Assembly: GCA_026387915.1 (NCBI GenBank)
Contig: JAPLKS010000017.1
Coordinates: 310,001 to 374,000, forward strand
DNA: 64,000 nt
Origin: Gemmatimonadota bacterium
Lineage (GTDB): Bacteria; Gemmatimonadota; Gemmatimonadetes; Gemmatimonadales; Gemmatimonadaceae
Direction of reading: 5' to 3'
In this document: piece by piece, positions 28,042 to 37,682 of the stretch
Layout of the letters: each line of letters opens with the position of its first letter
How positions within the stretch are numbered: the first letter of the stretch is position 1
Position numbers and translations under genes: made by a program
Notes under the pieces: generated by a model
What the model was told of the DNA's origin: nothing
The model's input: the letters and a program-made list of their open reading frames with translations, nothing else
The model's database searches: none

Positions 28042-28707
28042 CTAGCGCGGACTCCATTGCGGCACGGCACGGAACAGCCCGCCGTTGATCACGATCTCGC
28101 GCGCGAGGAGCAATCCGAACACGACGCTCAGCGTCCCTGCCGCAAGGCGGATACCGCGCTGGAACTGGACCATCCGTTCCCCCGCGTACACGGCCGGCGC
28201 GGCGAGAAGACCCGTCACAACCATCATGCCGACAATCGTCCCCACCCCAAACACCAAGAGGTACGCGAGCGCCCACCAGGTGTCGGGGATCGCGGTGAGC
28301 ACGAGAATCGCCACCGCTGCCGAACCCGCGAGTCCGTGCACGATGCCAACCATCACCGGGCGCCGCGGATTGAAGGGGTGCGGGTGCGGGTGAGTGTGGG
28401 AGGCTGCGTCCGCACTTGAGCCGCGCAAATTCGAGAAGCCGAGGAGGATCAACATCAGCGCGACCCCAAACTCAAGGCCGAGCCCCACGCGTGGCGGAAT
28501 CACCAGTCGAAACACGACAATGGCGCCACCCACCACAAACACCGTGAGCGAATGCCCAATCCCCCAGAGTCCACCAATCCAAGCAGCGCGGCGGAACGTC
28601 CGCTCCCGCGCGACAATGGCCGTCACCGCCACCACGTGATCGGCGTCGGTGGCGTGTTTGAGCCCGAGGAGGAATCCGAGCAGGCCGGCGGAGAGAGCAG
28701 ATAACAT
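28042..28707 (-). CDS. NiCoT/UreH-like nickel-cobalt transporter
   Basis: 221 residues with about six membrane helices. The first helix has the signature GLKHATDADHVVAVTAI, an H-x4-DH metal-selectivity motif of nickel/cobalt permeases. A second conserved motif (GLWGIGHSLTVF) is in the next helix. A His-rich cytosolic loop (SHTHPHPHPF) lies in the middle and probably binds metal. At 221 residues it is shorter than classical NixA/HoxN and closer to the UreH-like/HupE group. It begins 12 bp after the TetR gene and precedes mutY, so these three may form one leftward transcript. The metal cannot be told from sequence. Confidence 0.75.
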   Translation of the reverse strand: MLSALSAGLLGFLLGLKHATDADHVVAVTAIVARERTFRRAAWIGGLWGIGHSLTVFVVGGAIVVFRLVIPPRVGLGLEFGVALMLILLGFSNLRGSSADAASHTHPHPHPFNPRRPVMVGIVHGLAGSAAVAILVLTAIPDTWWALAYLLVFGVGTIVGMMVVTGLLAAPAVYAGERMVQFQRGIRLAAGTLSVVFGLLLAREIVINGGLFRAVPQWSPR

Positions 28708-28719
28708 CGTGCGTGAAAA

Positions 28720-29502
28720 CTAATGCCGTGGTGCGGGTACGCCGTACTTGGCATCGAGGGGTTCGAAGTAGCGCACGAGCATGCGCTGTAACTCGCGCAG
28801 GATGGCCGGCTGTAGCTCCACGGGCACCAGTTGCGCTTCGTCGAGGGTGTGGTGCACGACGATGACGGCCAGCCGCGCCACGGGTTGCCGGTCACGCTTG
28901 GGCATGTGCGGGTAGCGCGCAGCGAGAAACCATTCCACCTGACCTATGATGGCGTTGCGCATGGCCTGAAAGTCGGCGAGGGCGCGCGGGTCGTGGCAGA
29001 CGGCATCATGCACCATCTGAAAGGACGGATGCTTTTCCACGAGCCGCACCTGCGCCGTCACAATCCGTTCGAACAGCTGCTCCAGCGGGAGCGTGATGGC
29101 GTCGGGCGGCATGGCCTGTGCGTTCGACTGGCTGGCATACCCTTGGAACCGGCGTGCCAGCGCCTGAATGATGGCGTCGCGGCTCGGAAAGAAATGATAG
29201 AGCGATCCCACCGACGACCCTGCCCGTTCGGCAATGGCATTGGTGGTCGCGCCTTCGACGCCCACCTCAGCGATCACGGCTTCGGCGGCATCGAGGATTT
29301 CCTCGACACGCTTCTGACCGCGCGACTGCTGGGGCGCTCGTGGGGCGCCGAGTTCGGCGGCTGGCACGCTCTCGGCGGCGGCCGCCTTGCCCGAGTGGCC
29401 AGCTGGCTTGGTACGGCCGCGACGGGGCGACCGTGCGCCCACGGCGCTACCAGCGGCCTGTGGGCTGGGCGTTCGGGTGGCTTTCGGGCGGGATGGTGTC
29501 AT
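28720..29502 (-). CDS. TetR/AcrR-family repressor with long basic N-terminal extension
   Basis: 260 residues. A ~60-residue Pro/Ala/Arg/Lys-rich extension precedes a typical TetR DNA-binding domain (about 62-108: EEILDAAEAVIAEVGVEGAT, then AIAERAGSSVGSLYHFFPSR). The rest is a helical ligand-binding and dimerisation domain (TetR_C type). It is divergent from the TolC-MFP-RND efflux operon, and three 16-bp palindromes in the 110-bp intergenic region are its likely operators. One of them is 18 bp in front of its own start, suggesting self-repression. By analogy with AcrR-type regulators it should repress the efflux genes and release DNA on binding a toxic compound. Confidence 0.9.
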   Translation of the reverse strand: MTPSRPKATRTPSPQAAGSAVGARSPRRGRTKPAGHSGKAAAAESVPAAELGAPRAPQQSRGQKRVEEILDAAEAVIAEVGVEGATTNAIAERAGSSVGSLYHFFPSRDAIIQALARRFQGYASQSNAQAMPPDAITLPLEQLFERIVTAQVRLVEKHPSFQMVHDAVCHDPRALADFQAMRNAIIGQVEWFLAARYPHMPKRDRQPVARLAVIVVHHTLDEAQLVPVELQPAILRELQRMLVRYFEPLDAKYGVPAPRH

Positions 29503-29520
29503 AGGGAAACAGAGTCGAAG

Positions 29521-29536
29521 TAGAGCGAATGGTCTA
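29521..29536. promoter_or_regulatory. TetR operator, copy 1
   Basis: A 16-bp site, TAGAGCGAATGGTCTA: the same outer arms as copies 2 and 3 with a degenerate centre. It lies closest to the tetR start and is the likely self-control site. Confidence 0.6.
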
Positions 29537-29539
29537 GTA

Positions 29540-29567
29540 TTGACAAATAGAGCGAGCGCTCTAATTT
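29540..29567 (+). promoter_or_regulatory. Promoter of the efflux operon
   Basis: TTGACA (29540-29545), 16 bp, TAATTT (29562-29567): a near-consensus sigma-70 promoter 46 bp before the TolC-like start. Operator copy 2 fills the spacer. Confidence 0.75.
29548..29563. promoter_or_regulatory. TetR operator, copy 2 (best palindrome)
   Basis: TAGAGCGAGCGCTCTA: 7-bp perfect inverted arms with a 2-bp centre, inside the -35/-10 spacer of the efflux promoter. Bound repressor here would exclude RNA polymerase. Confidence 0.75.
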
Positions 29568-29578
29568 CAACTTCAAAG

Positions 29579-29594
29579 TAGAGCTTTCACTCTA
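29579..29594. promoter_or_regulatory. TetR operator, copy 3
   Basis: TAGAGCTTTCACTCTA: the same 16-bp length and 5-bp TAGAG/CTCTA outer arms, just past the expected transcription start of the efflux operon. Confidence 0.6.
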
Positions 29595-29612
29595 GAAATA
29601 GCAACGCCCCCA

Positions 29613-30965
29613 ATGCTCCGCAACTCCTACCTCCCGTCGGTCCTGCTCGTCGCCTCCGCCGTCGCCGCCCCACTGGCGGCGCAGGCATCGCTCGACGCGT
29701 TCGTGACCGATGCCCTCCGCGCCAGCCGCACCCAGAAGCAGGAACAACTCGCCACGGCGCGCGCCGAAGCCCAAGTCGATGAAGCGCGCGGGCGGTTCCT
29801 CCCGTCGGCCACGGTCAACGCGCGCTACAGTCAGGTTGCCGGCAACGTCGTTGATATTGGATCGCTCATCAATCCGGCGTTCGGTGCGCTCAATCAATTG
29901 ATGCACGCCGAGAAATTTCCCACCAACCTCGACCTGCGGCTTCCGGTCAAACAGGAAACGTCGGTGCGCATCGCGCAGCCGATCTTTCAGCCGGCCATCC
30001 TCGCGGCCTATCAAATTTCCACCAGCCTGCGCGACGCACAACTCGCGCAACGCGACGCCGCCACGCGGCAGGCCGCGCACGACATACGCGCCGCCTACCT
30101 CACCACGCAAAAAGCCAAGCAGGCCGTCGCCATCTATGCGGCGGCACTCCCGCTCGCCGAAGAAGCCGTGCGCCTGGCCGACCGCCTCGTGCAGTCGGGC
30201 AAGGCAACGCCAGACGCCCTCTACCGTGCGCGTGCGTCGCGCAGTGAACTGCAACAGCAGCAGGCCGATGCCGCGCGTCAACTCACTGCCGCGACGGAAT
30301 ATCTCAACCTGCTCGTGGAGCGTCCGCTCGACGCGCCGCTCCCCGAGTTCGACGACGCTGCGCTCGGTATCGATTCGCTTCCCTCACTCGACGCGGCGAT
30401 CACGCACGCCATGAGCGCGCGCGCGGAACGCCGGCAACTGGCCTTTGCCCAAGGCGCCGCGCGCGCGTCACGCCGGCTCGCGCTCGCCAGTTTTCTCCCC
30501 TCCGTTGCGGTGGCGCTCGACTACGGAATTCAGGGCAATAAATATCGGTTCGCGCGCGACGCCGATTTTACGACCACGTCGCTCGTGCTAAGCTGGAACC
30601 TGTTTAACGGCGCGCAGGACGCCGCCCGCGCCCATCAGGCGGGATTCGACGCCGATCGGCTGGGGAATCAGTCGGCGCTCGTGGACCGGCAAATTGAACT
30701 GCAGGTTCGCACGGCCCATCAGGCCGCGCTGGTATCACGGCAGGCCACCACCACCGCCGAGGATCGCGTCGCGGCCGCCCGCCGCTCGTGGGAGTTGGTG
30801 CGCCGGCGCTACGAAGAAGGCATGGCGCCGCAAATCGATCTTCTCGATGTACGCACCGCGCTCACCGCCGCCGAACTCAACCGCCTGATCACCCGCTACG
30901 ATTATTTCGCGCGGCGCGTCGAACTCGACCGCGCCGCCGCACTGTACCCAAGGACGCTGCCGTGA
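29613..30965 (+). CDS. TolC-family outer-membrane efflux protein
   Basis: 450 residues: a signal peptide (SYLPSVLLVASAVAAPLAAQ), then two long alpha-helical repeats rich in Ala, Arg and Gln, as in TolC channels (examples RTQKQEQLATARAEAQVDEA and RQAAHDIRAAYLTTQKAKQA), and beta segments (ATVNARYSQV, VAVALDYGIQG). It forms the outer-membrane exit duct of a tripartite pump. Its stop overlaps the start of the membrane-fusion gene by one base, and the RND gene follows, so all three parts come from one transcript. The promoter in front carries the TetR operators. Confidence 0.92.
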   Translation: MLRNSYLPSVLLVASAVAAPLAAQASLDAFVTDALRASRTQKQEQLATARAEAQVDEARGRFLPSATVNARYSQVAGNVVDIGSLINPAFGALNQLMHAEKFPTNLDLRLPVKQETSVRIAQPIFQPAILAAYQISTSLRDAQLAQRDAATRQAAHDIRAAYLTTQKAKQAVAIYAAALPLAEEAVRLADRLVQSGKATPDALYRARASRSELQQQQADAARQLTAATEYLNLLVERPLDAPLPEFDDAALGIDSLPSLDAAITHAMSARAERRQLAFAQGAARASRRLALASFLPSVAVALDYGIQGNKYRFARDADFTTTSLVLSWNLFNGAQDAARAHQAGFDADRLGNQSALVDRQIELQVRTAHQAALVSRQATTTAEDRVAAARRSWELVRRRYEEGMAPQIDLLDVRTALTAAELNRLITRYDYFARRVELDRAAALYPRTLP

Positions 30966-32008
30966 TGCTGAAACTCCTCCCCGGATTCGCCCTCCTCGCC
31001 CTCGCGTCGTGCACGCGCACCGAGGCGGCACCGCCCCCGCAATCGTCCGCGCAATCCGTGGCGGTGGCGCGCGTCGCGATGGCTCCTGCCGCACCGACGA
31101 TCTTTGCCACCGGAACGCTCGGCGCCAAAGAAGAATTGCCGCTCGCGTTTAAAATTGGCGGCGTCGTGGAGACCGTGTCTGCCGAACCGGGGCAGACGGT
31201 GCACGAAGGTGCGGTGCTCGCGCAGTTAGCTCACACCGAGATCAACGCCGAAGTTGAGAAGGCCAAGCTTGGTGCAGCCAAGGCCGATCGCGACTTTGCG
31301 CGCGTCAAGTCACTGTATAAGGACAGCGTGGCGACGCTCGAACAACTGCAGGACGTCACCACGCAGCGCGACGTGTGGCAGCAGAATGTGAAGATCGCCG
31401 AGTTCAATCGGCGGTATGCGGTGGTTCGCGCCCCGTTCGCAGGTGTGGTGTTGCGCCGGATGGCAGAGCCAGGACAGCTGGTGGCGCCCGGTGCGCCGGT
31501 GGTGCTCTTTCGTTCCAACCGTCGCGGGGTGGTGCTGCGTGCCGGACTTCCGGATCGCGAAGCGGTGCGCGTGCGCGTGGGCGATGCCGCGTCGGTGCGC
31601 TTTGAGGCGATTCCCGGTGAAACATTCACCGGTCGCGTGACGCAGGTCGCGGCCTCGGCCACACCGGGAACGGGAACCTACGATGTAGAGGTCTCGCTCG
31701 GGGACGCCGCGCGCGCGCTGGCGAGTGGGCTGGTGGGGCGCGTGGAGCTCGTGCCGCCTCGTGCTGGACTCGTGCCCACCGTTCCGGTGGAGGCGCTGCT
31801 TGAGGCGCACGGTGACTCGGCGACCGTGTTTGTGCTCGCGCCCGACGGCGTGTCGGCGCAGCGCCGCCGCATTCGCGTCGGCGCGCTCGACGGGGCCCGC
31901 GTAGCGGTGCTCGGCGGTCTCGACACCACCGCGACGGTCGTCGTGGCGGGCGGCGCTTGGCTGCGTGACGGCCAGCGCGTGGTGATGCCCGGGAAGACCG
32001 CTCCGTGA
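30965..32008 (+). CDS. RND efflux membrane-fusion lipoprotein
   Basis: 347 residues from ATG 30965, which overlaps the TolC stop (TGATG); GTG 30962 is an alternative. The N-terminus is a lipoprotein signal with lipobox LASC, so the protein is anchored by lipid and spans the periplasm. After it come the split barrel-sandwich lipoyl halves (AFKIGGVVETVSAEPGQTVH and VVRAPFAGVVLRRMAEPGQ) around a short helical hairpin, then a beta-barrel domain and membrane-proximal domain (ALLEAHGDSATVFVLAPDG). It links the RND pump to the TolC-like duct. Its last codons overlap the RND start (GTGA). Confidence 0.93.
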   Translation: MLKLLPGFALLALASCTRTEAAPPPQSSAQSVAVARVAMAPAAPTIFATGTLGAKEELPLAFKIGGVVETVSAEPGQTVHEGAVLAQLAHTEINAEVEKAKLGAAKADRDFARVKSLYKDSVATLEQLQDVTTQRDVWQQNVKIAEFNRRYAVVRAPFAGVVLRRMAEPGQLVAPGAPVVLFRSNRRGVVLRAGLPDREAVRVRVGDAASVRFEAIPGETFTGRVTQVAASATPGTGTYDVEVSLGDAARALASGLVGRVELVPPRAGLVPTVPVEALLEAHGDSATVFVLAPDGVSAQRRRIRVGALDGARVAVLGGLDTTATVVVAGGAWLRDGQRVVMPGKTAP

Positions 32009-35000
32009 GGATCGCCGAGTTTTCGGTTAAGAACCGGCCGTTTACGATCGTTGCGTTCATCGCCCTGCTGGCAATGGGGCTGAACGCCCTGCTCACCATT
32101 CCGCGCACGGAAGACCCGTCGTTTCCGTTTCCGAACTATACGATCGTGGCCGTGTATCCCGGCGCCGGTCCCACGGACATGGAGCAGTTGATTATTGACC
32201 CCATTGAAAAACGGCTGCGCGCGCTCGACGATGTGGCGCGGGTCAAGACGTTTATCAATGACGGGGCTGGGCTGGTAAATATCGAGTTCGATTTCTCGGT
32301 GGACGCGGACAAGAAATACGACGAAGTGCTGCGCGAGGTGAATAGCCTGCGCGCGTCGCTGCCCCCCGATCTCGCCCGCCTCGACGTGATGCGGTTCGAT
32401 CCGTCGGACGTGAACATCACGCAAGTCGCGCTCGTATCCGATAGCGCCTCGTACACGGATCTCGACCGGCAAGCGCGCGCGCTGCGCGATGAGTTAGAGA
32501 AGGTGCCGGGCATCAAGCGCTCGCAGGTCTGGGCGTATCCGCGTCGCGAGGTGCGCGTCGCCATTGACCTGGGTCGCCTCTCCACGATGCACCTCGCGCT
32601 CGGGCAAGTCCTCAACGCCATCGGCAGCGAGAGTGCAAACATTCCCGGCGGCAGCATCGACGCCGGTGGTCGCAAGTTCAACGTCAAAACCAACGGAAGC
32701 TATCGGTCGATCGAGCAGGTCCGCGAAACGGTCGTTGGCGGTGGCGGCGGAGCCGTGGTGCGCCTCGGCGATGTGGCGCAGGTCACGTGGGACTACGAGG
32801 AGCAAGCGGTGTCGGCGCGCTTCGACGGCCACCGCGCCGTCTGGGTCACCGCGAATATGAAGGATCGGCAGAATATTCTGGCGGTGCGCGATTCCGTGTA
32901 CGCGCGGCTCGCGACGTTCGAAAAACGCTTGCCGCGCGGCATGGCGATGGGGCGCGGCTTCGACCAGTCCGCCAATGTGCGCGCGCGCATCGGGCGGTTG
33001 AGTGAAGACTTTCTCATTGCCATCCTGCTCGTCATCATCACGTTGCTACCACTGGGATGGCGTGCGTCGGGCATCGTGATGGTCTCGATTCCCCTCTCGC
33101 TGGCCATCGGCATCACGCTGCTCAAGCTCACGGGTTTTAGCATCAACCAGATCTCGATCAGCGGGTTCGTGGTGGCGCTCGGCTTGTTAGTGGATGACTC
33201 CATTGTGGTGGTGGAGAATATCTCACGCTTCTTGCGCGAGGGATATTCGCGCGCCGAGGCGGCGATTGCCGCGACGCAGCAGATTTTCGTGGCGGTACTC
33301 GGAACCACGGCGACGCTGGTATTTGCGTTCGTCCCCATTCTCATGTTGCCGGAGGGGGCGGGGGAGTTCATTCGCGGGCTACCGGCGGCGGTGGTGTTCA
33401 CGATTCTCGCGTCGCTGCTCGTGTCGCTGACCGTGGTGCCGTTCTTGGCGAGTTTCATTTTGCGTGAGCAAGATGATCCGCACGGCAACCGCGCGCTGCA
33501 GCTGTTGAACCGTGGCATCGAACTCACCTACTCGCGCTTTTTGCATCGCGCGCTTGCACGGCCGAAAACCGCGATGTTTGCTGCCGTGATCTTGGCGGTG
33601 GCATCACTGGGTATGGTGCCGTTTATTGGATTTTCGCTCTTTCCCAAAGCGGGCACGCCGCAGTTCATGGTGACGGTGCGCGGACCAGACGGGGCGTCGC
33701 TCGCGACGACCGACTCAGCGGTCCGGTTTGTGGAGCGCGCACTCAACGGTCGGCCCGGCATCCAACATGTATACGCGAATATCGGACGCGGCAATCCGGT
33801 GATCTACTACAACGTCCTGTCGCAAAACGAAAACACGGCGGTGGGCGACCTGTTCGTGCTGCTCGACCGCTACGATGGACGACAGACGCCGGCGATGCTC
33901 GATTCCTTGCGCGCCGTGTTTGACGCATATCCGTCCGCCCGCATCGAAGTCAAGGAATTTGAGAATGGCCCGCCGATTGATGCGCCAATTGCGGTTCGGA
34001 TTCACGGACGTGATCTCGACACCCTGCGCTTGCTGGCGGAACAGCTCGAGCACCAGATGGACAGCACCACGGGCACACGGACCGTCGTCAACCCACTGCG
34101 CGTGAAGCGCACGGATTTGCGCGTGGACGTTGACCGCGGCAAGGCTGGGCTCCTCGGCATTCCGATGGTGGAGGTAGACCGCACCGTGCGCCTCGGCATC
34201 GCCGGGCTCTCGGCGGGCCGTCTGCGCGACAGCGATGGGCAAGAATACGATGTCACGGTGCGACTCCCACGCGGCGAACGGCAGACGGCGGATGCGCTCG
34301 CCAAAACGTACGTCACGAGCGTCGCGGGAAATCTCGTGCCCCTCTCGCAGATCGCGTCGTTGCGCTTTGAAAGTTCACCGCCAGTTATTCAGCATTACGA
34401 TGGCGAGCGTTCCGTTACCGTGACGGCGCAGACCCGCACGGGGTTCAACACCGATCGTGTGACGCAGGCGTTGCTCGCCAAGCTCGAGCAGTGGAAGTTG
34501 CCGGTGGGGTATACCTGGCGGGCGTCGGGCGAAGTGGAGAGTCGACGCCGGAGTTTTGGCGGACTCGGTACCGCCATTCTCATTGCGATCTTTGGTATTC
34601 TCGCCATTCTCGTGCTCGAGTTTAAGACGTTCCGCGGCATGTTGATTGTGGCGAGCGTTATTCCGCTTGGCGTCGTGGGCGGATTAACGGCGTTGCTGGC
34701 GAGCGGCTACACGCTCTCGTTCACCGCGATGATTGGGTTCGTAGCGCTGGTCGGCATCGAAATTAAGAATTCGATCTTGCTGGTCGATTTCACCAATCAG
34801 CTCCGCGAGCAAGGGCTCAGCGTAGACGACGCCGTGGAGCGAGCCGGAAAGATTCGCTTTCTGCCGGTGGTGCTCACCACCTGCACGGCAATCGGCGGCC
34901 TGCTACCGCTGGCGTTGCAGGGGTCAGGCCTCTACTCCCCGATGGCCTGGGTGATCATCGGTGGTCTGGTGAGCTCAACATTGCTGGCGCGTGTGGTCAC

Positions 35001-35046
35001 GCCGGTGATGTACAAGCTGATGCCGCCGTCCTTAGGCGAAGCCTAG
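32005..35046 (+). CDS. RND multidrug efflux permease (HAE1/AcrB-like)
   Basis: 1013 residues from GTG 32005, which overlaps the previous stop. It has twelve membrane helices in the 1+5+1+5 arrangement with two large periplasmic loops. The helix-4 proton-relay motif is GLLVDDSIVVVENI (Asp-Asp) and helix 10 has the matching Lys in VGIEIKNSILLVDF. The N-terminus RIAEFSVKNRPFTIV is typical. The family uses proton-motive force to expel drugs, dyes, solvents or lipids; the substrate cannot be predicted. Regulation is probably by the divergent TetR protein. The gene ends 16 bp from the convergent hydrolase gene with no strong terminator hairpin between them. Confidence 0.95.
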   Translation: MRIAEFSVKNRPFTIVAFIALLAMGLNALLTIPRTEDPSFPFPNYTIVAVYPGAGPTDMEQLIIDPIEKRLRALDDVARVKTFINDGAGLVNIEFDFSVDADKKYDEVLREVNSLRASLPPDLARLDVMRFDPSDVNITQVALVSDSASYTDLDRQARALRDELEKVPGIKRSQVWAYPRREVRVAIDLGRLSTMHLALGQVLNAIGSESANIPGGSIDAGGRKFNVKTNGSYRSIEQVRETVVGGGGGAVVRLGDVAQVTWDYEEQAVSARFDGHRAVWVTANMKDRQNILAVRDSVYARLATFEKRLPRGMAMGRGFDQSANVRARIGRLSEDFLIAILLVIITLLPLGWRASGIVMVSIPLSLAIGITLLKLTGFSINQISISGFVVALGLLVDDSIVVVENISRFLREGYSRAEAAIAATQQIFVAVLGTTATLVFAFVPILMLPEGAGEFIRGLPAAVVFTILASLLVSLTVVPFLASFILREQDDPHGNRALQLLNRGIELTYSRFLHRALARPKTAMFAAVILAVASLGMVPFIGFSLFPKAGTPQFMVTVRGPDGASLATTDSAVRFVERALNGRPGIQHVYANIGRGNPVIYYNVLSQNENTAVGDLFVLLDRYDGRQTPAMLDSLRAVFDAYPSARIEVKEFENGPPIDAPIAVRIHGRDLDTLRLLAEQLEHQMDSTTGTRTVVNPLRVKRTDLRVDVDRGKAGLLGIPMVEVDRTVRLGIAGLSAGRLRDSDGQEYDVTVRLPRGERQTADALAKTYVTSVAGNLVPLSQIASLRFESSPPVIQHYDGERSVTVTAQTRTGFNTDRVTQALLAKLEQWKLPVGYTWRASGEVESRRRSFGGLGTAILIAIFGILAILVLEFKTFRGMLIVASVIPLGVVGGLTALLASGYTLSFTAMIGFVALVGIEIKNSILLVDFTNQLREQGLSVDDAVERAGKIRFLPVVLTTCTAIGGLLPLALQGSGLYSPMAWVIIGGLVSSTLLARVVTPVMYKLMPPSLGEA

Positions 35047-35062
35047 CGGCACGCCGAGTCCG

Positions 35063-36214
35063 TTACAGTCCGGTCGCGGCGCAGCTGGTCGCGGCCGTTG
35101 GGACAGCCGCCGGTTGCATGCGGTACACGCCACTTGCGTCGCGTGAGGCGAGCCCGTCGTACACACGGCAGGCGGCAGATTCTCCGCGCACCACGCCGTA
35201 AAAGAAATCGTACAGCGCCGTGCCAGACAGACGCATGGCATGATGCGGGTCGAACACCGCCGGCCACGGCGCCCGCGAGCGAGCGGCGCGCGTGACATCC
35301 ACCACTTCCACGCCCGCATCCGTCAGCACGCGAGCGGTGCCCGTTTGACCGACGCGCGGCGTGTGGTTTACGACGTGCGAAATAGCGAGCATGCGATCGC
35401 TGGCCGACGAGTACACCACACGGCGCGCTGCGAGCGGCGCCACCGACGGCCCCACCGAGTCGTGGAACCACGTCGCCGAAATGTCGGCAGAGAAAAAGAC
35501 GAGCGCCCGGAGCGGCGCGCGCGTCAATGCATCGTGCTCCGGCGATTTCTTGCGCAGTGCCTCGGCCACGAGCTGCGCACCGAGGCTATGACCGACCACG
35601 GTGAGCGCGGCCGGGCGCACGGCGGAGCGCACGACCATCAGCGCTTCGCGGAGGGCGCCTTCACTCGCGTGCGCCACGGCGGAGTCCTGACGGTACGCGC
35701 GCGAAATAATGGCGCCCGGCGTCGGCCACGTAGCCAACGCGGTATGCGCTGGCCAAGAGAACGCAATGAACGGACCGCCAAAGGAGCCGCGATACGCGAT
35801 CTCCGCACTCTGCGACATCGCGCGGCCAAACGAGGTGGCAAAGCCGTGTACGTAAAACACCGCGCCATCCTTTCGGACGGCGGCGCGGGCGTCTGACTCG
35901 CGTAGCCGCCGCACGAACTCCGCACGCGTGAGCGTCACCGAGTCGGCGCGCTGGCCGCGCACGCGCCCCATCAGGCGGTCGTTCGCGCTCGTGGACTTGG
36001 TTTCGGCAAAGCGAAACACTACGTAGCCAAACTCCAGTGAATCCGCCGCAACCCGCGTGGCGCGGCCGTCACGCCGTGCGCGATTCGTGACGTACCAGGT
36101 GGTGTCGGCCACGGTATCGGCGCGCGCGGCCACGTCCAAGCGCCGGGCATCCGCACGAAGGGCGGTGTCCGGAGGGAGCAGGAGCAGCAGGGAAGTGAGA
36201 AGGCGCGCGGGCAT
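35063..36214 (-). CDS. Secreted alpha/beta-hydrolase (DUF900-like)
   Basis: 383 residues with a hydrophobic signal-like N-terminus (ARLLTSLLLLLPPDTALRADA). The core has the oxyanion strand AVFYVHGFATSF, the segment FIAFSWPAH and the nucleophile elbow VVGHSLGAQ, placing the catalytic Ser near residue 210. A His in SHVVNHTPR could complete the triad. The overall pattern (an HGF/HGY motif, then FSWPS-like, then GHSLG) matches the DUF900/EstA-like hydrolases. The substrate is unknown; ester or lipid hydrolysis is likely. It lies 7 bp after the VWA gene on the same strand and is probably cotranscribed with it. Confidence 0.8.
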   Translation of the reverse strand: MPARLLTSLLLLLPPDTALRADARRLDVAARADTVADTTWYVTNRARRDGRATRVAADSLEFGYVVFRFAETKSTSANDRLMGRVRGQRADSVTLTRAEFVRRLRESDARAAVRKDGAVFYVHGFATSFGRAMSQSAEIAYRGSFGGPFIAFSWPAHTALATWPTPGAIISRAYRQDSAVAHASEGALREALMVVRSAVRPAALTVVGHSLGAQLVAEALRKKSPEHDALTRAPLRALVFFSADISATWFHDSVGPSVAPLAARRVVYSSASDRMLAISHVVNHTPRVGQTGTARVLTDAGVEVVDVTRAARSRAPWPAVFDPHHAMRLSGTALYDFFYGVVRGESAACRVYDGLASRDASGVYRMQPAAVPTAATSCAATGL

Positions 36215-36221
36215 GACTCTA

Positions 36222-37502
36222 CTACGAGACGGTACGGGTCTTTCGTTTCAGGAAGTCCATCAAGATAAACTGCCCGAGGGTCATGGTGTTGGTGAAATAC
36301 GCCCGTCCACGGGTTATGGCCGACACCATTTTCACGAATTCCATCAGCGCACGATCCTGCGCGAGCATGAACGTGTTCACCACAATCCCCGAGCGCCGGC
36401 ACTGCGACACCTCGCTCAGTGTCTCCTGGAGCACGTACGCGTCGAGCCCCATCGAGTTCTTATAGATCTGACCGTCCGGCATCGTCAACGCGCTCGGCTT
36501 GCCATCGGTGATCATGACGATCTGGCGCATGTCCTTCTTCTGCGCCATCAGCAAGCGACGGGCGAGCTTGAGCCTTTCGGCGGTGTTCGTGTGATACGGT
36601 CCCACCTGAGCGCCCGCGAGTTTGCCGAGCGGAATTTCTTCCGCGCTGTCGTGGAACAGCACCACGCTCAGAGTATCGGCTGGAAACTGCGTGCGAATGA
36701 GGTGCGTGAGTGCGAGCGCAACCTTCTTGGCCGGCGTAAAACGGTCCTCGCCGTACAGAATCATCGAGTGCGAGCAGTCGAGCATCAGCACCGTGGCGCA
36801 GCTCGAGCGATACTCGGCTTGCCGCACCATCAGGTCGGAATAGTCGAGGTCCATCGGCACTTCGAGTGAGCCGGTGCGCGCCAAGGAACGCATCAGCGTT
36901 TCGGTGACGTCGAGGTTCAGGGTATCGCCAAACTCGTAGGGTTTGGTCCACCCGTCGGACTCAATGCCCGTTGCGAGATACGCGGTGTCGTGCTGCCCGA
37001 ACGACGAGCGCCCGAATCCGGAGAGAATGTTCCGGAGCGCCTTGTAGCCCAGAAAGTCGATCCCTTTGTCGGTGAGATTGAACTGCACGTCGCGCGCCGC
37101 GGCCTGCGCGAGTCCGCCTGGACCCGTGACGTCCTGATGACCCGCTGGCATTTCCGGCGGTTGTTCGAGATTGAGAAAGCCCTCTTTGATGAGGCGCTGC
37201 ACAATGTCGTCGAGCAACTCGGCGAGCTTGCTCTCCGAGAGTTCATCGCCGTCGCCACGCAGGGCCTCAAGCATCTCTGGCGTGAACTGCCCGCCCTGGA
37301 TCAGCGAGTCGAGAATCGCCTGCCGCAGGGCGTCGAGTGACTTGTCGGCGTTCTCGCCCGTTTCGCCCCAGTAGGGGTGATACTGCGCGCCTCCGGCGAA
37401 GCCCGACTGGAGGAGAAAATCCGCCAAGCCGTCGAGCAGGTTCTGCAGATCCACTTGGTCGGCGGACTGCGGACTGAATTTTGTGTAGGTGCGTGCGCGC
37501 AT
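36222..37502 (-). CDS. VWA-domain protein (partner of MoxR-like AAA ATPase)
   Basis: 426 residues from ATG 37502; an in-frame start at 37529 would add nine residues. The N-terminal ~230 residues are helical and charged, with no membrane segment. The C-terminal half is a von Willebrand A domain with a complete MIDAS: DCSHS (Asp near 242), a Thr in the HTNTAE region and the Asp in MITDGKPS. Proteins of this layout normally work with a MoxR/magnesium-chelatase-type AAA ATPase in metal insertion or complex maturation. The matching ATPase is at 38972-40429 on the same strand, with an oppositely oriented transporter gene between them. It is followed closely by the hydrolase gene. Confidence 0.85.
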   Translation of the reverse strand: MRARTYTKFSPQSADQVDLQNLLDGLADFLLQSGFAGGAQYHPYWGETGENADKSLDALRQAILDSLIQGGQFTPEMLEALRGDGDELSESKLAELLDDIVQRLIKEGFLNLEQPPEMPAGHQDVTGPGGLAQAAARDVQFNLTDKGIDFLGYKALRNILSGFGRSSFGQHDTAYLATGIESDGWTKPYEFGDTLNLDVTETLMRSLARTGSLEVPMDLDYSDLMVRQAEYRSSCATVLMLDCSHSMILYGEDRFTPAKKVALALTHLIRTQFPADTLSVVLFHDSAEEIPLGKLAGAQVGPYHTNTAERLKLARRLLMAQKKDMRQIVMITDGKPSALTMPDGQIYKNSMGLDAYVLQETLSEVSQCRRSGIVVNTFMLAQDRALMEFVKMVSAITRGRAYFTNTMTLGQFILMDFLKRKTRTVS

Positions 37503-37682
37503 CGGCGTTTCCCAAGGGGGGAACCGCAATCAAACCAGCCGGGCTCCTATGAGCAAACCCCTCGATCGGGCGATCGGTTCCGTTCGGTACACGGTGCCGA
37601 CCTCGGATCCCGTCCAACGAGGCGATGCGCGCCCCACCGCGCCCCTCCCGCCGGTGGTCGCGGACCGCGTAATTGCGACTCA

